Numbered from the stretch's first letter, positions 1 to 6,463 are shown. The stretch: 20,751 bases of DNA from Lactobacillus helveticus DSM 20075 = CGMCC 1.1877 (GCF_000160855.1 NZ_GG700752.1:454723-475473), one strand, 5' to 3'. Notes: a model not told the origin generated them from the sequence alone. A program made the numbers and translations.

Positions 1-1
1 C

Positions 2-1033
2 CCACAGGTTTTAATTTATGGATCTCAATATAAGACATTAAGTGATAGTGCAAAATTAGGATATATGATTTTACACGATAGACTAGATTATTCATTGAAA
101 AACAACTGGGTTGATGAAGATAACCGGGTTTATTTCATTTTTACAAATCAAGAACTAACAGATCTTATGGGCTGGTCAAAAAAGAAAGTGATTAGGGTAA
201 AAAAAGAACTTGAAAACCAAGGATTATTATTTCAGAAAACCATGCACTTTAATCCCAAAACTGGTAAAAATGAACCAAATAGATTGTATTTAGCAGATTT
301 AGAAGTTACGGCAACAGACATTTATACAAAATCTCGGCAACAAGAGCCACGAACCCTTGGTACACGCGAAAGTGTCAAAACGGAACCTTCGCGGAAGTTC
401 GTTAAAACCCTTGATACACGCGAAAGTGTCAAAACGGAACCTTCGCGGAAGACCGTTGACGATAACCCTCAAACCCTTGATACACGCGAAAGTGTCAAAA
501 AGAGTCACAATCTAGACTATACTAATAATATAGATACTAATAGATACGATATAGATACTCAAAAGTTGGACTTTTCCACAGCCAATTTCTCACCAGCTGA
601 AATTGAAGCCCAAAATCGGGATTTAGTAAAACATGCTAATGACTTCTTAACTGATGAAGACAGTGGCTTACCGGTTTTCTTAGAACCAGAAGCTGTGCAA
701 CTACTTAGTTTTTGGTGCCGCACCCCGCAACAAATGCGGCGCTTCATCGGCATTATCTTAAATGCTAAGTACCGAGTTGAGAAAGATCACAAAGATATTG
801 GGGTCATAATCCCACTTGATGATGAGGAACTGAAACCTTTAATGACTAAAGCCTTAAGACGCTACTTTAACGCCCTAAGAAGCGATGAGAAGCATATCAA
901 GAACGTGGAGAACTACTTATACGGTACTATGCAGAACCTGTTTGGCATTTGGTGGAATAAACAAGCGGCTAGAGAATATGCGGCTAAACACCCCGAAGAA
1001 CAGAACACTGACAATGAGTGCACTTGGGATTAA
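2..1033 (+). CDS. repA: RepA_N-family plasmid replication initiator, 5'-truncated by the window edge
   Basis: The reading frame is open from base 2, so the start codon lies outside the window; the ATG at 65 is internal. The N-terminal part, with motifs such as LSDSAKLGYMILHDR and FTNQELTDLMGWSKKKV, matches the RepA_N domain, a winged-helix DNA-binding module that starts theta replication in low-GC Gram-positive plasmids. A hydrophilic linker follows (about residues 95-145 counted from base 65), made of three copies of a TLxTRESVK peptide encoded by DNA iterons. The C-terminal domain (LMTKALRRYFNALR and VENYLYGTMQNLFGIWW) resembles the lineage-specific C-terminus of lactobacillar RepA proteins. 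In this family the origin usually lies inside repA, which fits the iterons. No parA/parB genes are visible; they may lie to the left. Function is confident; the full length is unknown. Confidence 0.9.
   Translation, partial: PQVLIYGSQYKTLSDSAKLGYMILHDRLDYSLKNNWVDEDNRVYFIFTNQELTDLMGWSKKKVIRVKKELENQGLLFQKTMHFNPKTGKNEPNRLYLADLEVTATDIYTKSRQQEPRTLGTRESVKTEPSRKFVKTLDTRESVKTEPSRKTVDDNPQTLDTRESVKKSHNLDYTNNIDTNRYDIDTQKLDFSTANFSPAEIEAQNRDLVKHANDFLTDEDSGLPVFLEPEAVQLLSFWCRTPQQMRRFIGIILNAKYRVEKDHKDIGVIIPLDDEELKPLMTKALRRYFNALRSDEKHIKNVENYLYGTMQNLFGIWWNKQAAREYAAKHPEEQNTDNECTWD
352..500 (+). repeat. Three in-frame iterons inside repA, candidate replication origin (oriV)
   Basis: A 29-bp unit, AACCCTTG(G/A) followed by TACACGCGAAAGTGTCAAAA, occurs at 352-380, 406-434 and 472-500. 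Only one base differs, in copy 1. Each unit contains an ACAC-6-GTGT inverted repeat. Between copies 1 and 2, and again after copy 2, lies CGGAACCTTCGCGGAAG (381-397 and 435-451), which has CTTC/GAAG arms. Spacings are 54 and 66 bp, both multiples of three, so the reading frame is kept. RepA_N plasmids typically carry their origin as repeats within repA; that these are RepA binding sites is inference. Confidence 0.8.
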
Positions 1034-1048
1034 AACACCGTATAAGTT

Positions 1049-1110
1049 CGCTTAAGCCGTTTTAAGCGTTACATGCATAATTATATTAAAATCGCTTTAA
1101 AACCGCTTAG
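1049..1110. repeat. Inverted and direct repeats of a CGCTTAA motif downstream of repA
   Basis: CGCTTAA (1049-1055) and TTAAGCG (1062-1068) form a 7-bp hairpin with a 6-nt loop. Related copies follow at 1093-1100 (CGCTTTAA) and 1104-1110 (CGCTTAG), separated by a very A+T-rich stretch. No T-run follows the hairpin, so a simple intrinsic terminator is unlikely. It could be an operator for the downstream Fic operon or an accessory origin element. The rest of 1034-1183 shows no convincing gene or promoter. Confidence 0.4.
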
Positions 1111-1183
1111 AAGCAAAAATAGGCACCTTGAGTGGCTTAATTGGCGATGACTGAACTAAAGGAATGTAAAAGGAGCTTTTTAA

Positions 1184-1381
1184 ATGACCAAATCCAGCAA
1201 AGAAGTCGAAACAATTGATCAATTGTTGGCTGACCCATGGGCAGTCGATATTCAAGACATTTGGGAACAAGCGGCATATAATCCAGATCCTGATAAACGC
1301 AAGCTGTTTGACGCGTTACACACTTACCTCTTAGACAAACGCCAAGAAAGAATCATCAACGAAAAGCATTTTGTGATTTAA
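1184..1381 (+). CDS. Small acidic protein upstream of the Fic gene, unknown function
   Basis: This 65-aa protein is soluble, with no membrane segment or signal peptide. The ATG at 1184 has AAGGAG at 1170-1175, eight bases upstream. The sequence includes ADPWAVDIQDIWEQAAYNPD and a Lys/Arg-rich helical end (LLDKRQERIINEK). I do not recognise a named domain. It sits 50 bp upstream of the Fic gene in the same direction and is probably co-transcribed. In some Fic modules (VbhA/VbhT, FicA/FicT) a small upstream protein is the antitoxin, but the hallmark (S/T)xxxE(G/N) inhibitory motif is not visible here and seems to lie in the Fic protein itself. An antitoxin role is therefore only a guess; a chaperone or unrelated role is equally possible. 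Confidence 0.7.
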   Translation: MTKSSKEVETIDQLLADPWAVDIQDIWEQAAYNPDPDKRKLFDALHTYLLDKRQERIINEKHFVI

Positions 1382-1431
1382 CATGGACAGGTCAAATAAT
1401 CAGTGACTGAAATAGAAAGGAGGCACAAAAT

Positions 1432-2253
1432 ATGGCTAAAACTCGAACATATATGGACAAGTATCAATTTACAGCTGCAGAAAACCAACGGTTTGCCCGA
1501 GCAAACTTTACCAAGTTAGTGCATACTAATGCTCGTTTTGAAGGCGTTAATACCACTTTGCCACAAACACAAACTATTATGGACGGTATGAGCGTAGCAG
1601 GAGTACCTGTTGAAGATGTTTTGACGATTGTTAATTTAAAGCGTGGGTGGCAATATATCACTGCTCAAAATGCCCCTTTAACGTTAACCATGGAAAAGCA
1701 AATTAACAAGATTGTGGCAGCGGAAGACGCCTTAGTACCGGGAGAATTACGGCAAGGGAAAGGAGGAGTTGATTTAGGTAGTGAAGACTTTTTTGAACCG
1801 CCTTTAATCAACGAAAAACAAGAACAATCCTTTTTACAAAAAATCTTGGCTGATCCACAAATGACGACCACTGATAAAGCATTGACTGTTCTGTATCATA
1901 ATATGCGCCAACAAATCTTTTGGGACGGGAACAAAAGGACGGCGACTTTAAGTGCCAATAAAATTATGATTGACGGTGGCGCTGGTTTAATCAATGTCCC
2001 ATTAGATAAGTGGGATCAATGGAACGAACTAATTGCCAATTATTATCGAACTAATGACATGGCTAAAATTAAACGATGGACATATGACAATGGCATTCAA
2101 GGATTACAAATTAGAGCAAACTTAGCGCTTAAATCAGTTAAAGACAAAACTAGTAAAAGAATTCAAAAACAGTTAAAAGATTTTGCGGATCATAACCCAG
2201 AAGTTAAGCTAAAAAACAATCCTGAAAACAAAAACGATCGGCCTAGTTATTAG
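1432..2253 (+). CDS. Fic-family protein with Gln replacing the catalytic His; ArdC-like C-terminal tail
   Basis: Fic enzymes usually transfer AMP or another phosphate-containing group to a protein hydroxyl. The start at 1432 has GGAGG at 1419-1423. The 273-aa protein carries an N-terminal helix with NARFEGVNTTLPQT (residues 33-46), which resembles the inhibitory (S/T)xxxEG helix of class II Fic proteins (E37-G38), although the Ser/Thr position is Asn. The core motif is QIFWDGNKRTA (residues 161-171), which aligns with HxFx(D/E)GN(K/G)R. The phosphate-loop residues are present but the catalytic His is Gln161 (codon 1912-1914). The C-terminus from residue 241 matches the tail of the ArdC-type protein at 19428-20552. 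It lies on the leading side of oriT, so it should enter a recipient early. It may be an inactive or altered Fic, a regulator, or an exported effector. The family is confident; the activity is not. Confidence 0.85.
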   Translation: MAKTRTYMDKYQFTAAENQRFARANFTKLVHTNARFEGVNTTLPQTQTIMDGMSVAGVPVEDVLTIVNLKRGWQYITAQNAPLTLTMEKQINKIVAAEDALVPGELRQGKGGVDLGSEDFFEPPLINEKQEQSFLQKILADPQMTTTDKALTVLYHNMRQQIFWDGNKRTATLSANKIMIDGGAGLINVPLDKWDQWNELIANYYRTNDMAKIKRWTYDNGIQGLQIRANLALKSVKDKTSKRIQKQLKDFADHNPEVKLKNNPENKNDRPSY

Positions 2254-2266
2254 GCTGATCGTTTTT
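2230..2266. terminator. Bidirectional intrinsic terminator at overlapping convergent gene ends
   Basis: Arms at 2230-2245 and 2251-2266 form a 16-bp stem with one G-T wobble and a 5-nt loop (GTTAT). A-tracts on the left and T-tracts on the right make it work on both strands. It contains the stop codons of the Fic gene (2251-2253) and of the minus-strand gene (2243-2245). Confidence 0.9.
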
Positions 2267-2521
2267 GAATTTGTTCGGTTTATGCGCATTAACATAATCG
2301 GCAAATATTTTTAAAAGTTCTTCGGTTTGTTCGACTGATAAGTTATCAGCCTGAAAGTATTTTTCGAGTAAGGCTCCTTTTTGAATTAGTCGGCGAGAAC
2401 GGGCTTTGCGTGCTTGCCGATTTTCGTAGTATTTAGATTGCCGTAATTTAAAATCTTCCCGCTCAATTTTTTGCTTTAAACGTGCTTGTTGTTTAACTAA
2501 TTTTTCATATTGATTAGGCAT
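2243..2521 (-). CDS. TraD/DUF3847-like mobilisation accessory protein
   Basis: The 92-aa basic protein begins with a coiled-coil-like helix (residues 5-35), followed by RQARKARSRRLIQKGALLEK (residues 35-54). That segment resembles the RKARTRRLI-x-x-GA signature of small TraD/DUF3847 accessory proteins that accompany MobA/MobL relaxases. A helical end, LSVEQTEELLKIFADYV, follows. The probable role is to bind oriT and assist the relaxase (inference from family and position). The ATG at 2519-2521 is the only usable start, because an in-frame stop lies just upstream; its ribosome binding site is weak. It is the second gene of a two-gene minus-strand operon, 22 bp after the first, and its 3' end overlaps the Fic gene by 11 bp within the shared terminator. 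Confidence 0.75.
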   Translation of the reverse strand: MPNQYEKLVKQQARLKQKIEREDFKLRQSKYYENRQARKARSRRLIQKGALLEKYFQADNLSVEQTEELLKIFADYVNAHKPNKFKNDQPNN

Positions 2522-2543
2522 GGAATTTACTCATCTCTTATGA

Positions 2544-2753
2544 TTAATGATCTACAGTCTTTTCCTTTAAAAATTCAGAAAATTGCTGGGCTAAAAGCTT
2601 AATCTGTTCGTTAGACAAATTAGCATAATCTAAATTGGCTTGACTGATGATTTGTTTACCTAGCCGTTGTTCAATCTTATTTTTTTCGTCCTTAATTTTT
2701 TGATTAAGGGCTTTTAATTTAGCTTCTTGTTTTTCTAAGTTGCTTTGAGACAT
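2544..2753 (-). CDS. Small coiled-coil protein, likely mobilisation accessory
   Basis: The best start is the ATG at 2751-2753, preceded on the minus strand by GGAGG at normal spacing. A longer frame reaching 2819 would run through the promoter and is not supported. The resulting 69-aa protein is almost entirely charged helix: residues 5-30 look like a coiled coil (LEKQEAKLKALNQKIKDEK), and the C-terminal NLSNEQIKLLAQQFSEFLK resembles the end of the downstream TraD-like protein. It may be a shortened paralogue of that protein. Its position next to oriT, divergent from the relaxase, suggests a relaxosome accessory or autoregulator; this is inference. Confidence 0.7.
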   Translation of the reverse strand: MSQSNLEKQEAKLKALNQKIKDEKNKIEQRLGKQIISQANLDYANLSNEQIKLLAQQFSEFLKEKTVDH

Positions 2754-2790
2754 GAGGATTCCTCCAATTGTTTTACAAATAATCACGGTC

Positions 2791-2819
2791 ACTATATCAT
2801 AATGAAAACGCCAAGTCAA
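2791..2819 (-). promoter_or_regulatory. Sigma-70-type promoter for the accessory operon
   Basis: On the minus strand TTGACT (2814-2819) is followed after 17 bp by TATAGT (2791-2796), with TG just before the -10 region. The start codon lies about 40 bp downstream. Both hexamers are close to consensus. Confidence 0.8.
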
Positions 2820-2829
2820 AGGATAAAAG

Positions 2830-2858
2830 TTGAAATAGCGAAGCGGAAGGCATACACT
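2830..2858 (+). promoter_or_regulatory. Candidate promoter for the relaxase gene
   Basis: TTGAAA (2830-2835) and TACACT (2853-2858) are separated by 17 bp. A transcript from here would pass through oriT before reaching the relaxase at 3023, so relaxosome binding could control it. The -10 box matches consensus at four of six positions. Confidence 0.4.
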
Positions 2859-2904
2859 ACAGTTGAATTAATAGAATTCAGCAGGCCGAGTGAAACGAGG
2901 TCAA

Positions 2905-2940
2905 TGCGCACTTATACATAGAATGAATTCTATGTTGTGC
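2905..2940 (-). other. oriT: MOBQ-type origin of transfer (oriT) with predicted nick site
   Basis: The minus strand reads a 9-bp inverted repeat (2916-2935, arms ACATAGAAT/ATTCTATGT, 2-nt loop), a short spacer, then TAAGTGCGC (plus-strand 2906-2914). This is the order and core sequence of MOBQ origins such as RSF1010, where cleavage follows GCGC. The predicted nick is on the minus strand between 2906 and 2905. An outer GCAC/GTGC pair (2908-2911 and 2937-2940) extends the symmetry. The arm CATAGAAT recurs at 2994-3001. This polarity makes the DNA to the left of oriT the leading region. Confidence 0.85.
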
Positions 2941-2964
2941 TAACCCCAAAATCCTGTATTAGAA

Positions 2965-2979
2965 GTCGCCGATGGCGAC
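2965..2979. repeat. Perfect inverted repeat between oriT and the relaxase
   Basis: GTCGCC (2965-2970) and GGCGAC (2974-2979) are perfect arms around GAT. No T-run follows. It lies about 45 bp before the relaxase start and could be an operator or accessory-protein site. Confidence 0.5.
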
Positions 2980-3022
2980 AACAAAGTCAAGCCCATAGAA
3001 TCAAAGTAAAGAGGTGACTAAC

Positions 3023-5083
3023 ATGGCAATATTTCATATAAGTTTTAGTAATATTAGTGCTGGTAAAGGACGCAGTGCCATTGCCAGTGCCGCTTATCGA
3101 AGCGGTGAAAAATTATTTGATAATCAAGAAGGCCGCCACTATTTTTATGCCCGCCCGGTTATGCCAGAAAGCTTTATTTTAACCCCAAAAAACGCACCAG
3201 AATGGGCCAGTAATCGAGAACAATTATGGAATGAAGTTGAAAAGAAAGATCGTAAATCAAACTCACGGTATGCAAAAGAATTTAACGTGGCTTTACCGGT
3301 AGAATTAAGTGAATCCGAACAGAAAGAATTACTGACAAAATATGTGCAAGAAAATTTTGTCGATCAAGGTATGGTAGCTGACGTAGCAATTCATCGCGAT
3401 AACCCAGACAATCCGCATGCACATGTGATGTTAACCAATCGCCCATTTAACCCCGATGGTAGTTGGGGATTAAAAGCAAAGACGCAGTACATTAAAGATG
3501 AAAATGGCAAGCAACTTTTAACCAAAAGCGGGTTTCCAAAACAAAGAAAAATTTGGTTGGTTGATTGGGATAAAAAGGAAAAAATTAATGAGTGGCGAAA
3601 AAATTGGGCGGCAAGTGTAAATCAGGCTTTAGAGCAAAAAAATATTCCGGATCGGATTAGTGAAAAATCGTTTGTCGATCAAGGGATTCAAGAGACACCT
3701 ACCCAACACGAAGGCATTAACAGCCAAAGAAAAAATCGAAAAGCATTTAATCAACAAGTTAGAGCGCAAAGAAGCGCCCAAGCTAAATATCATAATCTTG
3801 ACGAAAAGATTAGAAATCATGAACACTTTGACGCGTTAACTGACGAGCTATCGTTCTCTGAAAAACACACAATTAGTCATCTAAGTCAGCAATTGAAAAC
3901 CTATGTCGATTTAGAACATTTAGATGATAAACAGCGCATGCTGTTTAATTGGAAAAACAGCTTATTAATCAAACATGCCATTGGTGAAGATGTAACCAAG
4001 CAACTGCTGACTATTGACCAGCAAACGACATCACTAGCACAAGCTAACCAGTTGTTAAATAAAGTGGTGGAACGAGCAACGAAAAAGCTTTATCCGGAAC
4101 TTAATTTTGAACAGACAACCGCCGCTGAACGACGGGAACTGATTAAAGAAACTAATAGTGAACAAACGATTTTTAAGGGTAGCGAATTGGCAGAACGGTT
4201 AGCGGATATTCGAAGTGACTTATTAACCCAGCAATTATTGACGTTTACCAGGCGGCCATATACCAGCTGGCAGTTAGTTAATCAGCAGGCCCAAACAATT
4301 GAGAAGCAATTAACCACGGTGCTAGCCAAACATGGTCACCAGTTAGACGATTTGAAGCATACTGATCGGGGCATGCTAGCCGCTTATCAACCAAGCGAAC
4401 TCGAATTCATTTCTAAAGCGGTGAAAAATTTACGGGTCATGCGGAAAATTAAAGCCGTAGTGCAAACCCAATACAACAGCATTCTAACGACTGCTTTTCC
4501 GGACAGTGACCTCGATAAGCTAGAGACGATTGACAAGGAGCAAATCTATACCGCCGTGGTTTACTATGACCCAGAATTAAAGCCATTAAGCGCCGATGAT
4601 CTTAGTCAATTACAACAGCAGCCACCGGTAGTCTTTACTAGTCAGCAACACCAAGCCGGTTTAAATTACCTGTTAGGTAAAATGGAATTAAAAGATATTC
4701 AGGATCATCGACTGCAACGGGTCTTAAAACATGATGGCACCCGGCAACTGTTTATTGGCGAATGTGGCCAAGATCCTAAGTTGGATCACCAACAAATTGA
4801 AATGGTGCAAGCCCGTTTGAAACAACAGACAATGCGCTTTGATCAATATAAGCGAGCTCAAGTTAAGGACTATCAGGCCATTAATTACCATCCAACTAGC
4901 CCGAAAAATTACCTGATGAATATTTTGGACGAAGCCTTAATGACCATTTTATATGCGAAAAATACAGACTATCTAAGAAAGCAGCAACTACGTGGCTTAA
5001 AAGAGACCGAGTGGGCAATGACGAAAAAGCAGCGGCAACACCAAACCCGTAATCGGCATGAAGATGGGGGCATGCACTTGTAA
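3023..5083 (+). CDS. traA: MobA/MobL-family conjugative relaxase (MOBQ)
   Basis: This relaxase nicks oriT and stays bound to the 5' end of the transferred strand. I chose the ATG at 3023, which has AGAGGTG at 3010-3016; the GTG at 3014 lies inside that site. The 686-aa protein begins [20 protein letters not shown], as MobA/MobL proteins do. Tyr25 sits where the catalytic Tyr of RSF1010 MobA is found. The metal-binding histidines are H124, H132 and H134 ([14 protein letters not shown]), with an acidic partner near E86. After about residue 240 the sequence is a long, mostly helical, Gln-rich region with no helicase or primase motif that I recognise. It is transcribed away from oriT, divergent from the accessory genes. 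An 81-bp gap with no clear promoter separates it from the HTH gene. Confidence 0.95.
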   Translation: MAIFHISFSNISAGKGRSAIASAAYRSGEKLFDNQEGRHYFYARPVMPESFILTPKNAPEWASNREQLWNEVEKKDRKSNSRYAKEFNVALPVELSESEQKELLTKYVQENFVDQGMVADVAIHRDNPDNPHAHVMLTNRPFNPDGSWGLKAKTQYIKDENGKQLLTKSGFPKQRKIWLVDWDKKEKINEWRKNWAASVNQALEQKNIPDRISEKSFVDQGIQETPTQHEGINSQRKNRKAFNQQVRAQRSAQAKYHNLDEKIRNHEHFDALTDELSFSEKHTISHLSQQLKTYVDLEHLDDKQRMLFNWKNSLLIKHAIGEDVTKQLLTIDQQTTSLAQANQLLNKVVERATKKLYPELNFEQTTAAERRELIKETNSEQTIFKGSELAERLADIRSDLLTQQLLTFTRRPYTSWQLVNQQAQTIEKQLTTVLAKHGHQLDDLKHTDRGMLAAYQPSELEFISKAVKNLRVMRKIKAVVQTQYNSILTTAFPDSDLDKLETIDKEQIYTAVVYYDPELKPLSADDLSQLQQQPPVVFTSQQHQAGLNYLLGKMELKDIQDHRLQRVLKHDGTRQLFIGECGQDPKLDHQQIEMVQARLKQQTMRFDQYKRAQVKDYQAINYHPTSPKNYLMNILDEALMTILYAKNTDYLRKQQLRGLKETEWAMTKKQRQHQTRNRHEDGGMHL

Positions 5084-5164
5084 TCTAAATGTAAAATAAA
5101 ATGGTATCAATGCACCTATTTATGCGTTAAACTAAAGCTAAAATAAAGAAAGGAGAATCCACAT

Positions 5165-5476
5165 GTGGCAAACAAACAAAAATGGCATAGTCTAGCACAA
5201 GCAAGTCGTGAATTAGGACATGGGCGCAACTATGTTAGTGCTTGGTTGAGCAGACATAGAGAAGAATTCCCAGAAGAATTAATGCTTGGTTCTGGGAAAA
5301 GCAAGTTAATATCTGATGAAGGCATAGAGTGGATTAAAAACCACATAAAAAAAGAGGGCGTCCTCGTCAGCAGTAGAGTTGCTAACGGGGATCAGCACCT
5401 GGAAGTTACGATTCTAGGTGTCACCCTCCTAACAATCCATTTTACCGGGCGGGTTAGGGGAAAGCTAGTTGTTTAG
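5165..5476 (+). CDS. Small helix-turn-helix-type protein, possible tra regulator
   Basis: The start is GTG at 5165 with AGGAG at 5151-5155, nine bases upstream. The overlapping ATG at 5163 is out of frame and stops after ten codons. Residues 5-32 (WHSLAQASRELGHGRNYVS) look like a helix-turn-helix, and WLSRHREEFPEEL to about residue 65 completes a helical domain. The last 38 residues are beta-like (HLEVTILGVTLLTIHF), a style seen in small phage and plasmid proteins. Its position between the relaxase and the long transfer operon suggests a transcriptional regulator of transfer (inference). The 3' third also encodes strong RNA hairpins, so the frame may be constrained by RNA structure, or the C-terminal part may matter less as protein. 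Confidence 0.7.
   Translation: MANKQKWHSLAQASRELGHGRNYVSAWLSRHREEFPEELMLGSGKSKLISDEGIEWIKNHIKKEGVLVSSRVANGDQHLEVTILGVTLLTIHFTGRVRGKLVV
5396..5460 (+). promoter_or_regulatory. Attenuator-like leader: stem plus antiterminator pairing
   Basis: A 9-bp stem, CACCTGGAA (5396-5404) with TTCTAGGTG (5412-5420), has one G-T wobble and a 7-nt loop. Next, CTCCTAAC (5426-5433) can pair with GTTAGGGG (5453-5460) over 8 bp with one wobble. That 3' half is also the 5' arm of the following terminator, so the two structures exclude each other. Smaller hairpins may lie just upstream (GAGG/CCTC and AGCA/TGCT around 5354-5383). The layout is that of a transcription attenuator; no ligand or binding protein can be named. 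Confidence 0.5.
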
Positions 5477-5498
5477 CGTCCCTAACGCGCTTTTTTTT
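5449..5498 (+). terminator. Intrinsic terminator directly before the tra operon ribosome binding site
   Basis: GCGGGTTAGGG (5449-5459) pairs with CCCTAACGCGC (5480-5490) with one mismatch, and eight T residues follow (5491-5498). The perfect site AGGAGGTGATCC (5499-5510) of the next gene begins at the very next base. The stop codon of the HTH gene (5474-5476) lies in the loop. Confidence 0.8.
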
Positions 5499-5511
5499 AG
5501 GAGGTGATCCA

Positions 5512-6126
5512 ATGAGAGCAGAAAGCTGGCAAGGCATTAATGGCAAGTTAGTTCATGATGATCAAAAGGCGATTGTAGTCGATGATGATCAAAAATTAAC
5601 CGATCAAAAACAGCTACAAGCAATTTTAGATCAAGATGGGCAGCCAATCGATGAAGTTCGCCGAGCAATGATTCAGAAGACGGTTAAACGTCAGCTAAAA
5701 ACTCCGCCATTAAAACTTAGGGGCTGGTTTAATCGCCATCAAGACAGTCAAAATGCTAAAAAGACCGAAAAATTGGTGAGTGACAAACCGACCCATCAAT
5801 ATAAGCAGATCAAAAATGAAATGACCTTTTTTGGTGAGAGTTTCCTGGAAGGCTTCTTAGGTTTCTATGGTTTAGAAGTTGATAACGCCTTAGACCGTTA
5901 CGAACATAATTTGCATGTCTTAGAGGCCCAAGAATTAGGCCAGTCAGAAAAAGAGTATTACTTAGCCACGAGTGAAAACGGCCGCGTCAAATTAGCCACT
6001 GATCCATTACCAAGCCAGCAAATTGCCGAGGAACAATTGAACAAGTTCTATCAGCGTGAGCCAGAAGAAACGCAGGCAGAACAAATTCAATTACGAACAT
6101 CAGAAGACGATAGGAAGGAGGAATAA
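5512..6126 (+). CDS. First gene of the transfer operon, TraB/TrsA-position protein of unknown function
   Basis: The 204-aa hydrophilic protein has no signal peptide or clear membrane segment. The start is firm: AGGAGG at 5499-5504 belongs to a 12-base perfect match to the 16S anti-Shine-Dalgarno sequence. It is Asp/Gln-rich at the N-terminus (DDQK recurs) and has a basic middle (about residues 60-75). An aromatic helix, FFGESFLEGFLGFYGLEVDN (about residues 105-125), is followed by an acidic Glu/Gln-rich end. I recognise no domain. As the first gene of the T4SS operon it occupies the place of regulatory or cytosolic transfer proteins in related lactobacillar plasmids. The stop is followed directly by the VirB2-like start. 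Confidence 0.75.
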   Translation: MRAESWQGINGKLVHDDQKAIVVDDDQKLTDQKQLQAILDQDGQPIDEVRRAMIQKTVKRQLKTPPLKLRGWFNRHQDSQNAKKTEKLVSDKPTHQYKQIKNEMTFFGESFLEGFLGFYGLEVDNALDRYEHNLHVLEAQELGQSEKEYYLATSENGRVKLATDPLPSQQIAEEQLNKFYQREPEETQAEQIQLRTSEDDRKEE

Positions 6127-6127
6127 C

Positions 6128-6463
6128 ATGAAGTTCAGCAAAGTAAAAGCGTTAGCAACTACTGGAGCTACTGCGATTTATCTGGGCTTAATGAACGCCC
6201 AGGTTGTTTTGGCGGCGGGCGGTGGCGAAGTTAAAAGCAAGCTAACCAGCGCTGGTAAGACGATTCAAGGTATTTTAACTGGGTTGGTCGTTTTAGTCGG
6301 GATTTGTGTCGCGCTATTTATTATTATCAAAAGAATGCCTGACGCAGACGATCCGCGAGAGAAATCAGAGGTTTATCACGCGGTTGGTCGAGTAGCTGGC
6401 TTAGTGGCCCTAGCGGCGGCCATTATCTGGCTATTACCTTGGGTTTACAGTCTATTTACCTAA
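6128..6463 (+). CDS. VirB2/CagC-like T4SS pilin-type membrane protein (TrsB position)
   Basis: The ATG at 6128 is preceded by AAGGAGG (6115-6121). A longer frame from 6056 would overlap the previous gene deeply and lacks such a site. The 111-aa protein has a signal peptide (residues 1-30, probable cleavage after VVLAA), two membrane segments (about 47-67 and 88-108) and a short charged loop between them (KRMPDADDPREKSE). This is the architecture of VirB2-like pilins and of the CagC-like proteins annotated in Gram-positive T4SS operons. The likely role is a membrane channel or surface subunit. It precedes the PrgI/VirB3-like gene, as in other systems. Confidence 0.8.
   Translation: MKFSKVKALATTGATAIYLGLMNAQVVLAAGGGEVKSKLTSAGKTIQGILTGLVVLVGICVALFIIIKRMPDADDPREKSEVYHAVGRVAGLVALAAAIIWLLPWVYSLFT

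Noticed and set aside
352..500. CRISPR array
   Set aside because: Only three repeats with related, not unique, spacers inside a coding gene; no cas genes.
299..508. Minus-strand frame with a repeated DTFACIKG peptide
   Set aside because: It is the reverse reading of the repA iterons and has no independent gene signals.
982..1033. RepA C-terminus (KQAAREYAAKHPEEQ) as a third copy of the Fic/ArdC tail
   Set aside because: It resembles the KQ-FA-NPE pattern, but needs a gap and shares few residues; probably chance.
2754..2819. N-terminal extension of the small minus-strand protein to 2819
   Set aside because: It covers the promoter at 2791-2819, and ATG 2753 has the GGAGG site.
3014..3022. 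GTG start for the relaxase at 3014
   Set aside because: It lies within the AGAGGTG ribosome binding site of ATG 3023, and family members begin at the MAIFH segment.
5163..5195. ATG at 5163 as the start of the HTH gene
   Set aside because: It is out of frame with the long ORF and reaches a stop after ten codons; GTG 5165 has the right frame and spacing.
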